In this document: one piece after another, positions 1-7,921 of the stretch | Layout of the letters: each line of letters opens with the position of its first letter | Numbering within the stretch: position 1 is the first letter of the stretch | Assembly (NCBI GenBank): GCA_947626525.1 | Contig: CANQSM010000011.1 | Location: 1 to 50,720 of the forward strand | Direction of reading: 5' to 3' | Length of the DNA stretch: 50,720 bases | Source of the DNA: an uncultured Phocaeicola sp. | GTDB lineage: Bacteria; Bacteroidota; Bacteroidia; Bacteroidales; Bacteroidaceae | Position numbers and translations under genes: made by a program | The notes under the pieces: generated by a model | Database searches by the model: none | Told to the model about the DNA's origin: nothing | Seen by the model: only the letters and a program-made list of their open reading frames with translations

Positions 1-66
1 TATGATGGGAAACTATCATGTACGGTTCTTAGGGGGGAAAGCACCCGTAAGGGTGCCGACCTACCC
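1..66 (+). mobile_element. 3' end of a group II intron (domains V and VI)
   Basis: Bases 1-30 match most of a group II intron domain V hairpin: a TATGAT arm, a GGAAAC loop, an ATCATGTACGG arm and the TTCTT exit. Domain VI follows as GCACCC, loop GTAA, GGGTGC (41-56) and then a CGACCTAC tail that would carry the branch-point A. The rest of the intron, including any reverse transcriptase, lies left of the window. The exact splice boundary is uncertain and falls between about 64 and 69. The intron sits inside the coupling-protein gene that follows, in the same orientation. Confidence 0.7.
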
Positions 67-1496
67 GATCCGACACTCGCCACGAAGCTCTACTATCACT
101 ACCTGAAGAACAAGAACGCCAAGGACAGCAAGATGCCCAACGGCATGAAGTTCAACATTATCAACTTTGTCGATGTGGAGTATTCTCGCCGTGTGAACCC
201 CATCCAGTTGAAGTACATCAACAACCTTGCCGCAGCGAGCGAGACCGCCGAGACCCTGCTTGCAGCGACCAGTTCTTCCAGACCTCTGCCGTCAACTTCC
301 TTGCCGCCTGCATCTATTTCTTCTGCAACTACGGCAAAGAACCCTACGACAAGGACGGCAAGATGCTGATTGCCGAGCGGCGTGAAGATCCGAAGACGAG
401 GAGGCTGATAGCCACAGGACGGGTGTTCGACCGTACGGGAGCGGAGGTGCAGCCCGCCTATTGGTTGGGCAAGTACAGCGACATGCCTCATATCCTGTCG
501 TTCCTCAACGAGAGTTATCAAACCATCTTCGAGGTGTTGCAGACCGACAATGAGGTCGCCCCCTTGCTTGGTCCGTTCCAGACCGCCTTTGCCAACAAGG
601 CCATGGAGCAACTCGAAGGAATGATAGGCACCTTGCGTGTCTATACCTCCCGACTTGCCACCAAGGAGTCGTACTGGATATTCCACAAGGACGGTGATGA
701 CTTCGACCTGAAGGTCAGTGACCCGAAGAACCCGAGCTATCTGCTGATTGCCAACGACCCAGAGATGGAAAGCATCATCGGTGCGCTCAATGCCTTGATT
801 CTGAACCGCCTCGTGACGAGAGTGAATACAGGTCAAGGCAAGAATGTGCCCGTGAGCATCATCGTCGATGAGTTGCCGACCCTCTACTTCCACAAGATAG
901 ACCGACTGATAGGAACAGCCCGAAGCAACAAGGTGAGTGTCGCCTTGGGCTTTCAGGAACTGCCGCAGTTGGAAGCCGACTATGGCAAGGTGGGTATGCA
1001 GAAAATCATCACCACCGTAGGTAATGTGGTAAGCGGTTCGGCTCGTGCCAAGGAAACCCTCGAATGGCTGTCGAGTGACATCTTCGGTAAAGTAGTGCAG
1101 CTCAAAAAGGGTGTGACCATCGACCGTGACAAGACCTCCATCAACCTGAATGAGAATATGGACAGCCTTGTGCCTGCAAGCAAAATCTCCGACATGCCTA
1201 CAGGTTGGATATGTGGACAGACCGCCCGTGACTTTGTAGTCACCAAGACCGGCATGAACGGTTCGATGAATATTCAGGAGAGCGAGGAATTCAAGACCTC
1301 CAAGTTCTACTGCAAGACCGACTTCGACATGACGGAAATCAAGAAGGAGGAATCGGAGTATGTTCCACTCCCTAAGTTCTATAAGTTCAAGAGCAAGGAA
1401 GAGCGAGAGCGCATCCTCTACAAGAACTTCGTTCAGGTTGGGGAGGACGTGAAAGCCATGATCAAGGAGATACAGCAGTTTCGCACACTCACCTAA
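61..1496 (+). pseudogene. TraG/VirD4-type conjugative coupling protein, C-terminal part, frameshifted
   Basis: Coupling proteins are hexameric ATPases that feed the relaxase-DNA complex into the type IV secretion channel. Here only the portion after the nucleotide-binding region is visible. Frame 1 from 61 reads PDPTLATKLYYHYLKN and FVDVEYSRRVNPIQLKYINN. The reading then has to move to frame 3 near 262-265 (SDQFFQTSAVNFLAAC) to continue. A Walker B-like IIVDELP lies at about 863-883, followed by the RSNKVSVALGFQELPQL stretch typical of Bacteroidota TraG/MobC proteins. At the jump a short glycine-rich segment of the family seems to be missing, so a frameshifting deletion is likely. The downstream ATG at 363 is only internal. 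With a group II intron upstream and this deletion, the gene is probably non-functional unless the intron splices and the frame is restored. Family identity is confident and the exact subfamily is not. Confidence 0.8.
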
Positions 1497-1515
1497 AAGT
1501 TAATCATCAAAAGCA

Positions 1516-2010
1516 GTGAGAATCATTATAACCATCATCACATTTGTCCTCACCATTGCCGTGACTCCCGCACAGAGTCACGGCATTTATAAAATGCCCC
1601 CATTCGAGCGGGCAGTCTGTTGCATCAAGTTCTTTGAGGGACTACACCAAGCCAAGGATTATCCCTATATCGGATATGGCCACCGCATCCAGCCCGGTGA
1701 ACATTTCCGTCTTCCACTCACCCGAAAGCAAGCCGATGCCCTGCTCCGCCGGGACCTCCGCAAGCTCTGCAAATTGTTCCGCTCCTACGGCAAAGACAGC
1801 CTTCTCCTTGCCACCCTTGCCTATAACGTCGGTTATGGGACGCTCATGGGCAACGCCAACCACCCCAAGAGCCGCCTCATTCAAAAGATAGGAAGCAGCG
1901 ACCGCAATATCCACAACGACTACATCCGCTTCTGTCGTTATAAGGGGAAAGTAGTTCCATCCATCAAGAAGCGGAGGAAAGTGGAATTGCTATTGTTGTA
2001 TCAGAAATAG
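1516..2010 (+). CDS. Secreted GH24-like lysozyme of the transfer region
   Basis: This 164-residue protein begins with a probable signal peptide (about residues 1-20) and continues with a T4-type lysozyme fold. FFEGLH carries the catalytic Glu, YIGYGHRIQPGE is the conserved following strand, and LLATLAYNVGYG and the FCRYKGKV segment match the helical lobe. Such enzymes cleave peptidoglycan glycan strands and open the wall locally for the conjugation machine. The start is a GTG 19 nt after the coupling-protein stop, so the two were probably one operon. The length fits a single catalytic domain. It is the last recognisable transfer gene, and cargo begins after it. Confidence 0.8.
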   Translation: MRIIITIITFVLTIAVTPAQSHGIYKMPPFERAVCCIKFFEGLHQAKDYPYIGYGHRIQPGEHFRLPLTRKQADALLRRDLRKLCKLFRSYGKDSLLLATLAYNVGYGTLMGNANHPKSRLIQKIGSSDRNIHNDYIRFCRYKGKVVPSIKKRRKVELLLLYQK

Positions 2011-2034
2011 TAAAACTGTATTTGGCACGTGTCT

Positions 2035-2097
2035 GTGTGCAGATACTTGCCCAAGTATGTGCACATACTTCGTGATGGCATAATAGTATTTTTTTTT
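2035..2097 (+). terminator. Imperfect hairpin and T-tract after the transfer operon
   Basis: GTGTGCAGATACTTG (2035-2049) pairs with CAAGTATGTGCACAT (about 2052-2066) with two mismatches. The right side also holds an 18-bp perfect palindrome (2053-2070), and a nine-T run ends at about 2097. The T-run is separated from the stem by some 20 nt, so this may instead be a protein-binding dyad. Between here and 2240 the sequence is AT-rich with no gene that I can support. Confidence 0.4.
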
Positions 2098-2240
2098 GTG
2101 GACAATGTGGCTACTTGATGGATTAAGTGGTTCTATTTTGATGTTATTAAGCACCTTTTCTTATACAAAAATTCGGAATACAGTAATTTTTATAGTTAAT
2201 ACTTGTTAATTTTAAGATTTATATAAAAATTTCTTTTCAG

Positions 2241-2278
2241 TTGTTATCATCTAATTAAAAAATTATGCGTATCTTTGC
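2241..2278 (+). promoter_or_regulatory. Bacteroidota-type promoter for the antiterminator leader
   Basis: TATCTTTGC at 2270-2278 fits the TAnnTTTGY -7 element of the Bacteroidota housekeeping sigma factor. A TTG-containing -33 region lies near 2241. It is placed correctly to start the long leader of the UpxY-like gene and possibly the whole cargo operon. Confidence 0.65.
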
Positions 2279-2279
2279 A

Positions 2280-2847
2280 CTTGGACTATTAGCCTTTCGC
2301 TCTATCTGTCGCAGTTAGACGTGTTCTTTCATGGCATTAGCGAGGCAGCCTACGCCGTGCTGAGTATGGCGGAGTCACATGATGGCAAAGCGATGCAAAG
2401 CGGGCATTGGGTGGGAAGATAGTCCAGACATAATGAAGGCGTTTACTCGACGCTGTGTTTGAGACTTCCTGTAATCTAGCAAGTCACAGAATCATAGTCT
2501 TGAACAAAGCAACGGTAGATGTCCCGGGTGTGATAACATCACTCCTGTGGAGACCTTGTAAGCACGAATTGTACCTTTTCGGGCGCAATAAGATTGTTTA
2601 TATAGGTCTCCCAAAAGTAGCGCAAACCGAATGCGGAACCGCCAAATTGGCTTGAGTGTTTTGCTGAGGTGTCGCCTACTTTATGCAATGGAGCGATTAT
2701 TCATATCGGCGTGGGCTCTGACGTTGTCTGTTCATCTATGATAGGCAATTGCTAGAGCCTCAGGAAGTGGGACGGACAACAGGACGATCTCACGCTCTTT
2801 TTATGTCCTTAACTGAGTTCTGTCTAGAGCAAAGTAAGGTCACCGAT
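2280..2847 (+). promoter_or_regulatory. Long untranslated leader upstream of the UpxY-like gene
   Basis: About 570 bases separate the promoter from the antiterminator start. The region is more GC-rich than the AT-rich sequence before it. It contains short ORFs (for example 2455-2655) that resemble no protein I know, and several short complementary segments. In Bacteroides capsule loci UpxY proteins act on the 5' leader of their own operon to stop premature termination, so a similar role for this leader is inferred by analogy. I did not derive a secondary structure. Confidence 0.5.
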
Positions 2848-3676
2848 ATGAAATTCGCTGATAACGCATCAATAGATGATAACACCCATGGAGGCGGTGA
2901 AATCCCTCCCTGCACCGGGCTTACCCCCGATGCCCTCCCCGAAGTTCAAGAGCCAGTTTTGGCGGAGAACTCACAAACAGGGGTGTCCACCAGAAATGCC
3001 CTGTCGGGAACCGACGACAAACCGAGTGGAGAGGCAAAGCCTGCTTTGGCTATCCCGAGGTGCGAAGAAGGAAGAGCCAACGGCTCAACTGACGGCTCAA
3101 CTCCCCTTAAAACCACTAAGAGGAAGCCGAAGGAAGTTCCCCATTGGTATGCCCTCCGTGTCACCTACGGACGCGAAAAGAAGGCATACGATTATTTGGT
3201 TGGAAAGAATGTAGAGGCATACTATCCGACAATCAAGACCGTCAAGGAAGTTGACGGCAAGCGAAAGACCGTTGAAGAATCTCGTCTTCCTAATATTTTC
3301 TTTGCACGTGGAACGGAAGAAGAGATAAAATCATTTGTTTACGACAACGTAAACCTCCCCCCACCTCCGTTTTTATTATCGTCATACTCACGAAGGAGCA
3401 AGACTTATCAAAGAACCTCTCATCGTACCAGATTACCAAATAGAGGGTTTGAAGATTATCTGTGCTTCAGAAGCCGAGGAGGTCATCATTGTGCCACCTG
3501 AGATTCAGAAATTTCAGGCAGGGCAGACTGTGCGCGTCATTGATGGTGTATTTACAGGAGTTATTGGGAAAGTTGCACGGTATCATGGGCAGCAAAGGGT
3601 CGCCATCATCATCGATGGACTACTGACCATAGCGTCCGCATACGTTCCAAGTGCGTTTTTAGAAAAAATCATTTGA
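2848..3676 (+). pseudogene. UpxY-like (NusG family) transcription antiterminator, frameshifted at a C6 tract
   Basis: The likely start is ATG 2848 (MKFADNAS). After a low-complexity N-terminal region of about 95 residues comes the NusG N-terminal domain (HWYALRVTYGREKKAYDYL, then YYPTIKTV and RLPNIFFARGT). At the C6 run 3357-3362 the frame breaks. Moving by +1 gives HLRFYYRHTHEGARLIKEPL and then the KOW domain (FQAGQTVRVIDGVFTGVIGKVARYHGQ spans about 3510-3590), ending at 3676. UpxY proteins bind RNA polymerase and suppress termination across long surface-polysaccharide or ICE cargo operons. The KOW domain would be lost from the product as sequenced. The break could be a real mutation, slippage-based switching or a sequencing error in the homopolymer. 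Confidence 0.75.
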
Positions 3677-3726
3677 TAGTAGGTTACTTGAGTGATTATT
3701 ATAGCATAAAAATAAAAATGACTAAT

Positions 3727-4797
3727 ATGAAAAAATATTTTATTTTATTATTATCTCTTTGTTGCATAATTTCCTCTTGTGGGAACTTGTCTGAAAAAGA
3801 AATAGAGGAGACAACATCCACTGGAGTTGTCTTGGTACAGAATCAAAGTTATTATGAGGTTGTTCTATCTAATGGCGAGTCCCTTTACTTTTCAGGTTTT
3901 GATGAGGAAGGTGATTTGACAGGAATAACAACGGATAAAGATTCTGTAGAATTAGTTACTAATTATGGTACAGGATTCTTCATTTCGAAGGAGGGTGAAA
4001 TCGCTACAAATTTTCATGTCGTTTCAAACACTGTTGCCGACAAAGAAGTCAACAAGTCTATCAACAAAGTAATTTCAGCTCTAAAAAAAGTTATTGTGGC
4101 AATCTATAATGATTACAATGAAAAATTGGAACGTGCACAGTTGGCCTATGATTATGCTAATCAAAGTCCAGAAATAAGTTACGAAGACTTTTATAAAGTC
4201 AGAGATATTCGCGATGCAATAAAAGAAGAGATGGAAGAATATGCTCAATATTATAACAGCTTGGATGATATACGAGCAAGTGATTCTGAAATAAAGTATC
4301 ATAATGAAGTGAGTATTGCGTATAATAATACATTCGTAACGAATACAAACGACTTTGTTGCGTGTGTGATAACAAAAAGTGACCAAGAACACGATTTGGC
4401 AATAATCCAACTTAAAGACAAGAAGACCCCCGCCGACAAGTATGTGTTCCCGATAGATGATGAAGATCCATTAGAAACGTATAGTTGGAAAGATGAGATA
4501 GAAAAGAAGATAAAAGAAGACAAGAATAGCAAGTTGTTCATGTCAAGTTTCAATCTCGGGCCTAAACTTGCAATAACTAAAGAAGGAATAAAATCTCAGT
4601 TCAACAATGGTAATATAAGCCAAAAAACAAATGATAGACTGATGTATTCAATACCAACCCTTCCTGGAAGCAGTGGCTCACCAGTCGTTAATCTCCAAGG
4701 TCAATTGGTGGCAATAAATTTTGCAGGGCTTAATGGCACGCAAAACTTTAATTATGGTATTAGAGTCAAGCACTTGAGAAATTTGGTAAATAAATAG
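3727..4797 (+). CDS. Lipoprotein trypsin-like serine protease
   Basis: The start is placed at 3727 because it gives a clean lipoprotein signal (MKKYFILLLSLCCIISSC). Upstream in-frame starts at 3673 and 3718 only add a tail. The chymotrypsin-fold triad is visible: His97 in TNFHVV, Asp223 in HDLAIIQL and Ser316 in GSSGSP. Between His and Asp is an unusually long charged, coiled-coil-like insertion (about residues 110-200). The protein should be anchored in the periplasm or outer membrane and could act as a DegS/HtrA-like stress protease, but I see no PDZ domain. It opens the envelope island, 51 nt after the antiterminator. An open reading tail continues in frame after the TAG stop (4798-4905), so the gene may once have been longer. 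Confidence 0.75.
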   Translation: MKKYFILLLSLCCIISSCGNLSEKEIEETTSTGVVLVQNQSYYEVVLSNGESLYFSGFDEEGDLTGITTDKDSVELVTNYGTGFFISKEGEIATNFHVVSNTVADKEVNKSINKVISALKKVIVAIYNDYNEKLERAQLAYDYANQSPEISYEDFYKVRDIRDAIKEEMEEYAQYYNSLDDIRASDSEIKYHNEVSIAYNNTFVTNTNDFVACVITKSDQEHDLAIIQLKDKKTPADKYVFPIDDEDPLETYSWKDEIEKKIKEDKNSKLFMSSFNLGPKLAITKEGIKSQFNNGNISQKTNDRLMYSIPTLPGSSGSPVVNLQGQLVAINFAGLNGTQNFNYGIRVKHLRNLVNK

Positions 4798-4905
4798 AAT
4801 GCTTTTACATTAAAATCATCACTTGCGTCTAAAGATGATACCAATACGGTATTGAAGGATCATGTTGATTCCTTGAAGAAGCAATTGGAAATGATGCAAA
4901 AATAA
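4798..4905 (+). other. In-frame coding-like tail after the protease stop codon
   Basis: Directly after the protease TAG (4795-4797) the same frame stays open for 35 codons to TAA 4903-4905. It reads as a lysine- and glutamate-rich helix ending KDHVDSLKKQLEMMQK. This suggests either a nonsense mutation that removed a C-terminal helix or a chance open stretch. From 4906 to 4989 I see no gene, only a short TCAGGT/ACCTGA inverted repeat. Confidence 0.4.
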
Positions 4906-4989
4906 GTTCAAATTTATCAGGTTGATTGTCTTTGTGATTTTTCTATTTAAGACTATTTGTTGACCTGAATATTTCAGATTATAAACTAC

Positions 4990-7239
4990 ATGATGTATAA
5001 TTTCTTTTTTACTAGCCTCGGCAGAGCATACATAGCACATCTTGACAAACCAGAAAAGAACTCACACATAGACATTTTATGTGTTAACTCAACGTCTCGT
5101 TCCAAATTGATGGAATGGGATTCTGTTGCATATATTTCTACTACAGACTCTATTAGCAAGGATGTAAAGAATGCCGTCTTGAAAGAGGTTTCGCAGAGTA
5201 CAAATAAGGTTACCTTAATCTTCTCTGACAGTAAAAACGTAGGTACATCACAGTCGTACAAAGACCAAGAAGAGGCTGTCAATGTTGTTACGGATAAGAA
5301 GAATTCTCACATTTCGTTTAAATCAACAGACTCTTCTCATGTAGACATTCTTGATGTTGTTCTGAAATTTAAGGATTATGAATCAACTATCTCCTTTCAT
5401 TGTGTCCCACTAAACGATATGTACAATGTAGTCTTGGACTTTGGCTCGGAAGCAAGCCAAATGCTCATTAGTAAGAACAATCCTGATTCTGCTATTGTAC
5501 CCGAAAAAGTGTTTGCAAATACTTTATCACACTTTTATAACATTCAAAGAGTCAAAGGTGATCGAGTATATGATCAACAGGATGAAGACGAAAAGCTATT
5601 CCGCAGCGTATTCTATTTAAAGAAGAACGCAAAAATGTCAGATTCATTCGAATACGACAGACCTTCAAGAGACGATTCCTTTTTCAGTTTTATGTCCAAA
5701 AGAACAGAAAGCCATGAAGGTAGAATACCAAATATCAAAATCGCATACCTCACAGGTGCTATCGTCAATGAAGTAAACGATATGCAAACTTTACATAGAG
5801 GAATTGTTTCAAGGTTTTTACATGAGGCAATCTATCGTATTAGCGAAATTCATAAGAACAAAACTAATAAGGTTGGCATATACTTCACTGTTTTATTACC
5901 AAATGTAATGCCTCAGAACGCAGTATCTTCATTCTTGGATAACATGCGACGTGTTGCTAACAGTAGCGAGTTCATAGAGGCAAATGGCAGCCCATTACAA
6001 ATAGAATGTATAAATGTAAGCAGCTGCTCAGAGAGTGATGCTTCTTTCCTTGAATGCCTGCATCAGGCTGCACTACCTGGTTCCCAAAATAAGATGAAAG
6101 TAATGCCAGGTAAAAGATACTTGATTATCGACATTGGTAAAGGTACGACCGATTTTTCTCTTGTTAAATTATCCAGCGCAACTAGTGCCATCAGTGAATA
6201 TCGTGCAGGTTTCGTTGGTGCTGGTAATGCTATCTCTTATGCCGTATTTTCTGACTACATGAAAACCATTGCAGGAAATAAAGCTCAGACATTGAAAAAG
6301 AAAATGTTAAAGGCAGAACCGGCAGTGCTTTTTGAACTGGAAAACAAGATAGAAGATGCTAAGAAAAACTGGAGCAAAGGCAAGAATGCAACGACATTTG
6401 CTCCCATTTCTACGGTTGACAACATAACAGCAGAAGCGATTCTCGACAAAATTGATGAACTTGGTGTTATCAATGATTCACAAGGCAAAGTTGCAGAAAT
6501 GCTGAACCAAATATCTGAAAGAATTGTTGATCAGATACCATTAGATGGTGTTGATTATGTAGTATTCAGTGGGAGATCGTTTAAGTTTGTAAAATTGAAA
6601 GAACAACTAGAATCTCATCTACGCAAGAAGATAGGTAAGAATGTTGAGGTTTTCTTCAACTCTGAAACTGCCAAAAACGGATGTCTGTTCGGTCCACTCA
6701 GAAAAATAAGTATGAGCTTGGAAAGTCAGATGGTCGGATTCCCTCTTATAGTTGATATAACCAAAGTAAAGCAAACTGAACCAAATGGAGGCGAAACGTC
6801 TAATGGTTCTGCAATTCCAGTAATAAACGCAGATACGTTGAAACTTGAAAAAATCAATTCAACTAAGCAGATATTGGCTAAGGGTATCAAAATCATAACA
6901 GAATTGTTTGGTGACGATAATCAGCCCCAATCTGCAAACCCTCTAAAAAGTGCATCAACAAATTTCGATTCTGAAGTCAAAACATATATGACTAAGGGAA
7001 GAAAAATTAAGAATATTGATGGTAATTCTCGTATTATCATCTCTGGCAATGTATATACAACAGAGGATCAATATCCTTTAAGTAATGCAGATGCTCCTTA
7101 TTCGTTATATTTTGATGGAGAGGATTTCTACCTCAAACACGAATCTGGATGCCACAAATTAGTTATGCAAGTAAATAGGGGGGCTCAGAAATTGCTCAAA
7201 GAAAGTCTATTCCCTTATTCATTGACATTAAAAGATTAA
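4990..7239 (+). CDS. Actin/Hsp70-fold ATPase, large
   Basis: This 749-residue protein has no signal peptide and is probably cytosolic. Three signatures of the actin/Hsp70/FtsA ATPase superfamily are visible in the usual order: phosphate-1 (VVLDFGSEASQ, Asp150), phosphate-2 (LIIDIGKGTTDFSL, Asp381) and an adenosine-like motif (VVFSGRS, about residue 525). The first 140 residues are a separate N-terminal domain, and the last 180 follow the ATPase core. Such proteins either form filaments (FtsA/MreB-like) or act as chaperones. With a cell-wall synthase fusion two genes downstream and only 4 nt to the next gene, a cytoskeletal or scaffold role in directed wall synthesis is a reasonable inference. 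I do not recognise a named family. Confidence 0.7.
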   Translation: MMYNFFFTSLGRAYIAHLDKPEKNSHIDILCVNSTSRSKLMEWDSVAYISTTDSISKDVKNAVLKEVSQSTNKVTLIFSDSKNVGTSQSYKDQEEAVNVVTDKKNSHISFKSTDSSHVDILDVVLKFKDYESTISFHCVPLNDMYNVVLDFGSEASQMLISKNNPDSAIVPEKVFANTLSHFYNIQRVKGDRVYDQQDEDEKLFRSVFYLKKNAKMSDSFEYDRPSRDDSFFSFMSKRTESHEGRIPNIKIAYLTGAIVNEVNDMQTLHRGIVSRFLHEAIYRISEIHKNKTNKVGIYFTVLLPNVMPQNAVSSFLDNMRRVANSSEFIEANGSPLQIECINVSSCSESDASFLECLHQAALPGSQNKMKVMPGKRYLIIDIGKGTTDFSLVKLSSATSAISEYRAGFVGAGNAISYAVFSDYMKTIAGNKAQTLKKKMLKAEPAVLFELENKIEDAKKNWSKGKNATTFAPISTVDNITAEAILDKIDELGVINDSQGKVAEMLNQISERIVDQIPLDGVDYVVFSGRSFKFVKLKEQLESHLRKKIGKNVEVFFNSETAKNGCLFGPLRKISMSLESQMVGFPLIVDITKVKQTEPNGGETSNGSAIPVINADTLKLEKINSTKQILAKGIKIITELFGDDNQPQSANPLKSASTNFDSEVKTYMTKGRKIKNIDGNSRIIISGNVYTTEDQYPLSNADAPYSLYFDGEDFYLKHESGCHKLVMQVNRGAQKLLKESLFPYSLTLKD

Positions 7240-7243
7240 AGAA

Positions 7244-7912
7244 ATGAAGAAGTCAACAATACTATTTCTGACAAGTACTATTTTAAGCATAGTTGTACTC
7301 GTATTTGCAGTATATTATAGCCTACTATCAGCTGTTCCTACTCTGGCAATAGTAGTTGGTGTTTCTTTATACACTCCTTTATGCTTAGTTCAGTTAGGGT
7401 TGTTATTTAGAAGCTTAGAAACTAAGCCGGAAAAAGAAATAATCATTAAAGAAGTTGTTCCCGAACCTTCAAAAATATCATCAGCTGTACCTGAGACAAC
7501 AACTCCATTAGTAGTCACAGACACCATACACGAAAAATGGTCGAAGGCAATGTATGATATGTTTGCTAAAAAGTGGACTGATATTTTTTCTAACGCAACA
7601 TATCCTGCAGATAAAGCAACAAGAGCAGAGATAAGTGTAGAGCTGTGGAAAATCGCTTCACTCACAATGGATTATTTGTTAGTAGTTAACAATGATCCAA
7701 ATGCATTAAAAAGAAATCGTGAAATTACAAATGCTGTAGTTGAAGGGAAGGATATAATAAACGACGTTGAATTAAAAGAGTTTTTCCAAGATCCAACAAG
7801 CGTACAGCAGAAGGTACTGATAATAAACGATATACTATCAGCTCAATTAGCTGCAAAACAGTCTTTTGATATTCCTGTCTTTGGCTATAAAGTTGAATTA
7901 GGCAAAAAATAA
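7244..7912 (+). CDS. Small two-helix membrane protein of the envelope operon
   Basis: This 222-residue protein starts 4 nt after the ATPase gene. Residues 5-28 and about 32-53 form two transmembrane helices. The rest is a soluble, mostly helical domain with tryptophans (EKWSKAMYDMFAKKWTDIF) and no motif I recognise. The gene order (cytosolic ATPase, this protein, then the wall-synthase fusion 9 nt on) suggests it bridges the ATPase to the membrane enzyme. That role is inferred from context only. Confidence 0.6.
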   Translation: MKKSTILFLTSTILSIVVLVFAVYYSLLSAVPTLAIVVGVSLYTPLCLVQLGLLFRSLETKPEKEIIIKEVVPEPSKISSAVPETTTPLVVTDTIHEKWSKAMYDMFAKKWTDIFSNATYPADKATRAEISVELWKIASLTMDYLLVVNNDPNALKRNREITNAVVEGKDIINDVELKEFFQDPTSVQQKVLIINDILSAQLAAKQSFDIPVFGYKVELGKK

Positions 7913-7921
7913 ATACTTACT

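Noticed and set aside
99-893. Antisense ORF of 264 codons
   Set aside because: It is opposite the coupling-protein gene, which matches a known family in sense.
2455-2655. Short ORF in the leader
   Set aside because: No start signal, no known domain and composition like the rest of the leader.
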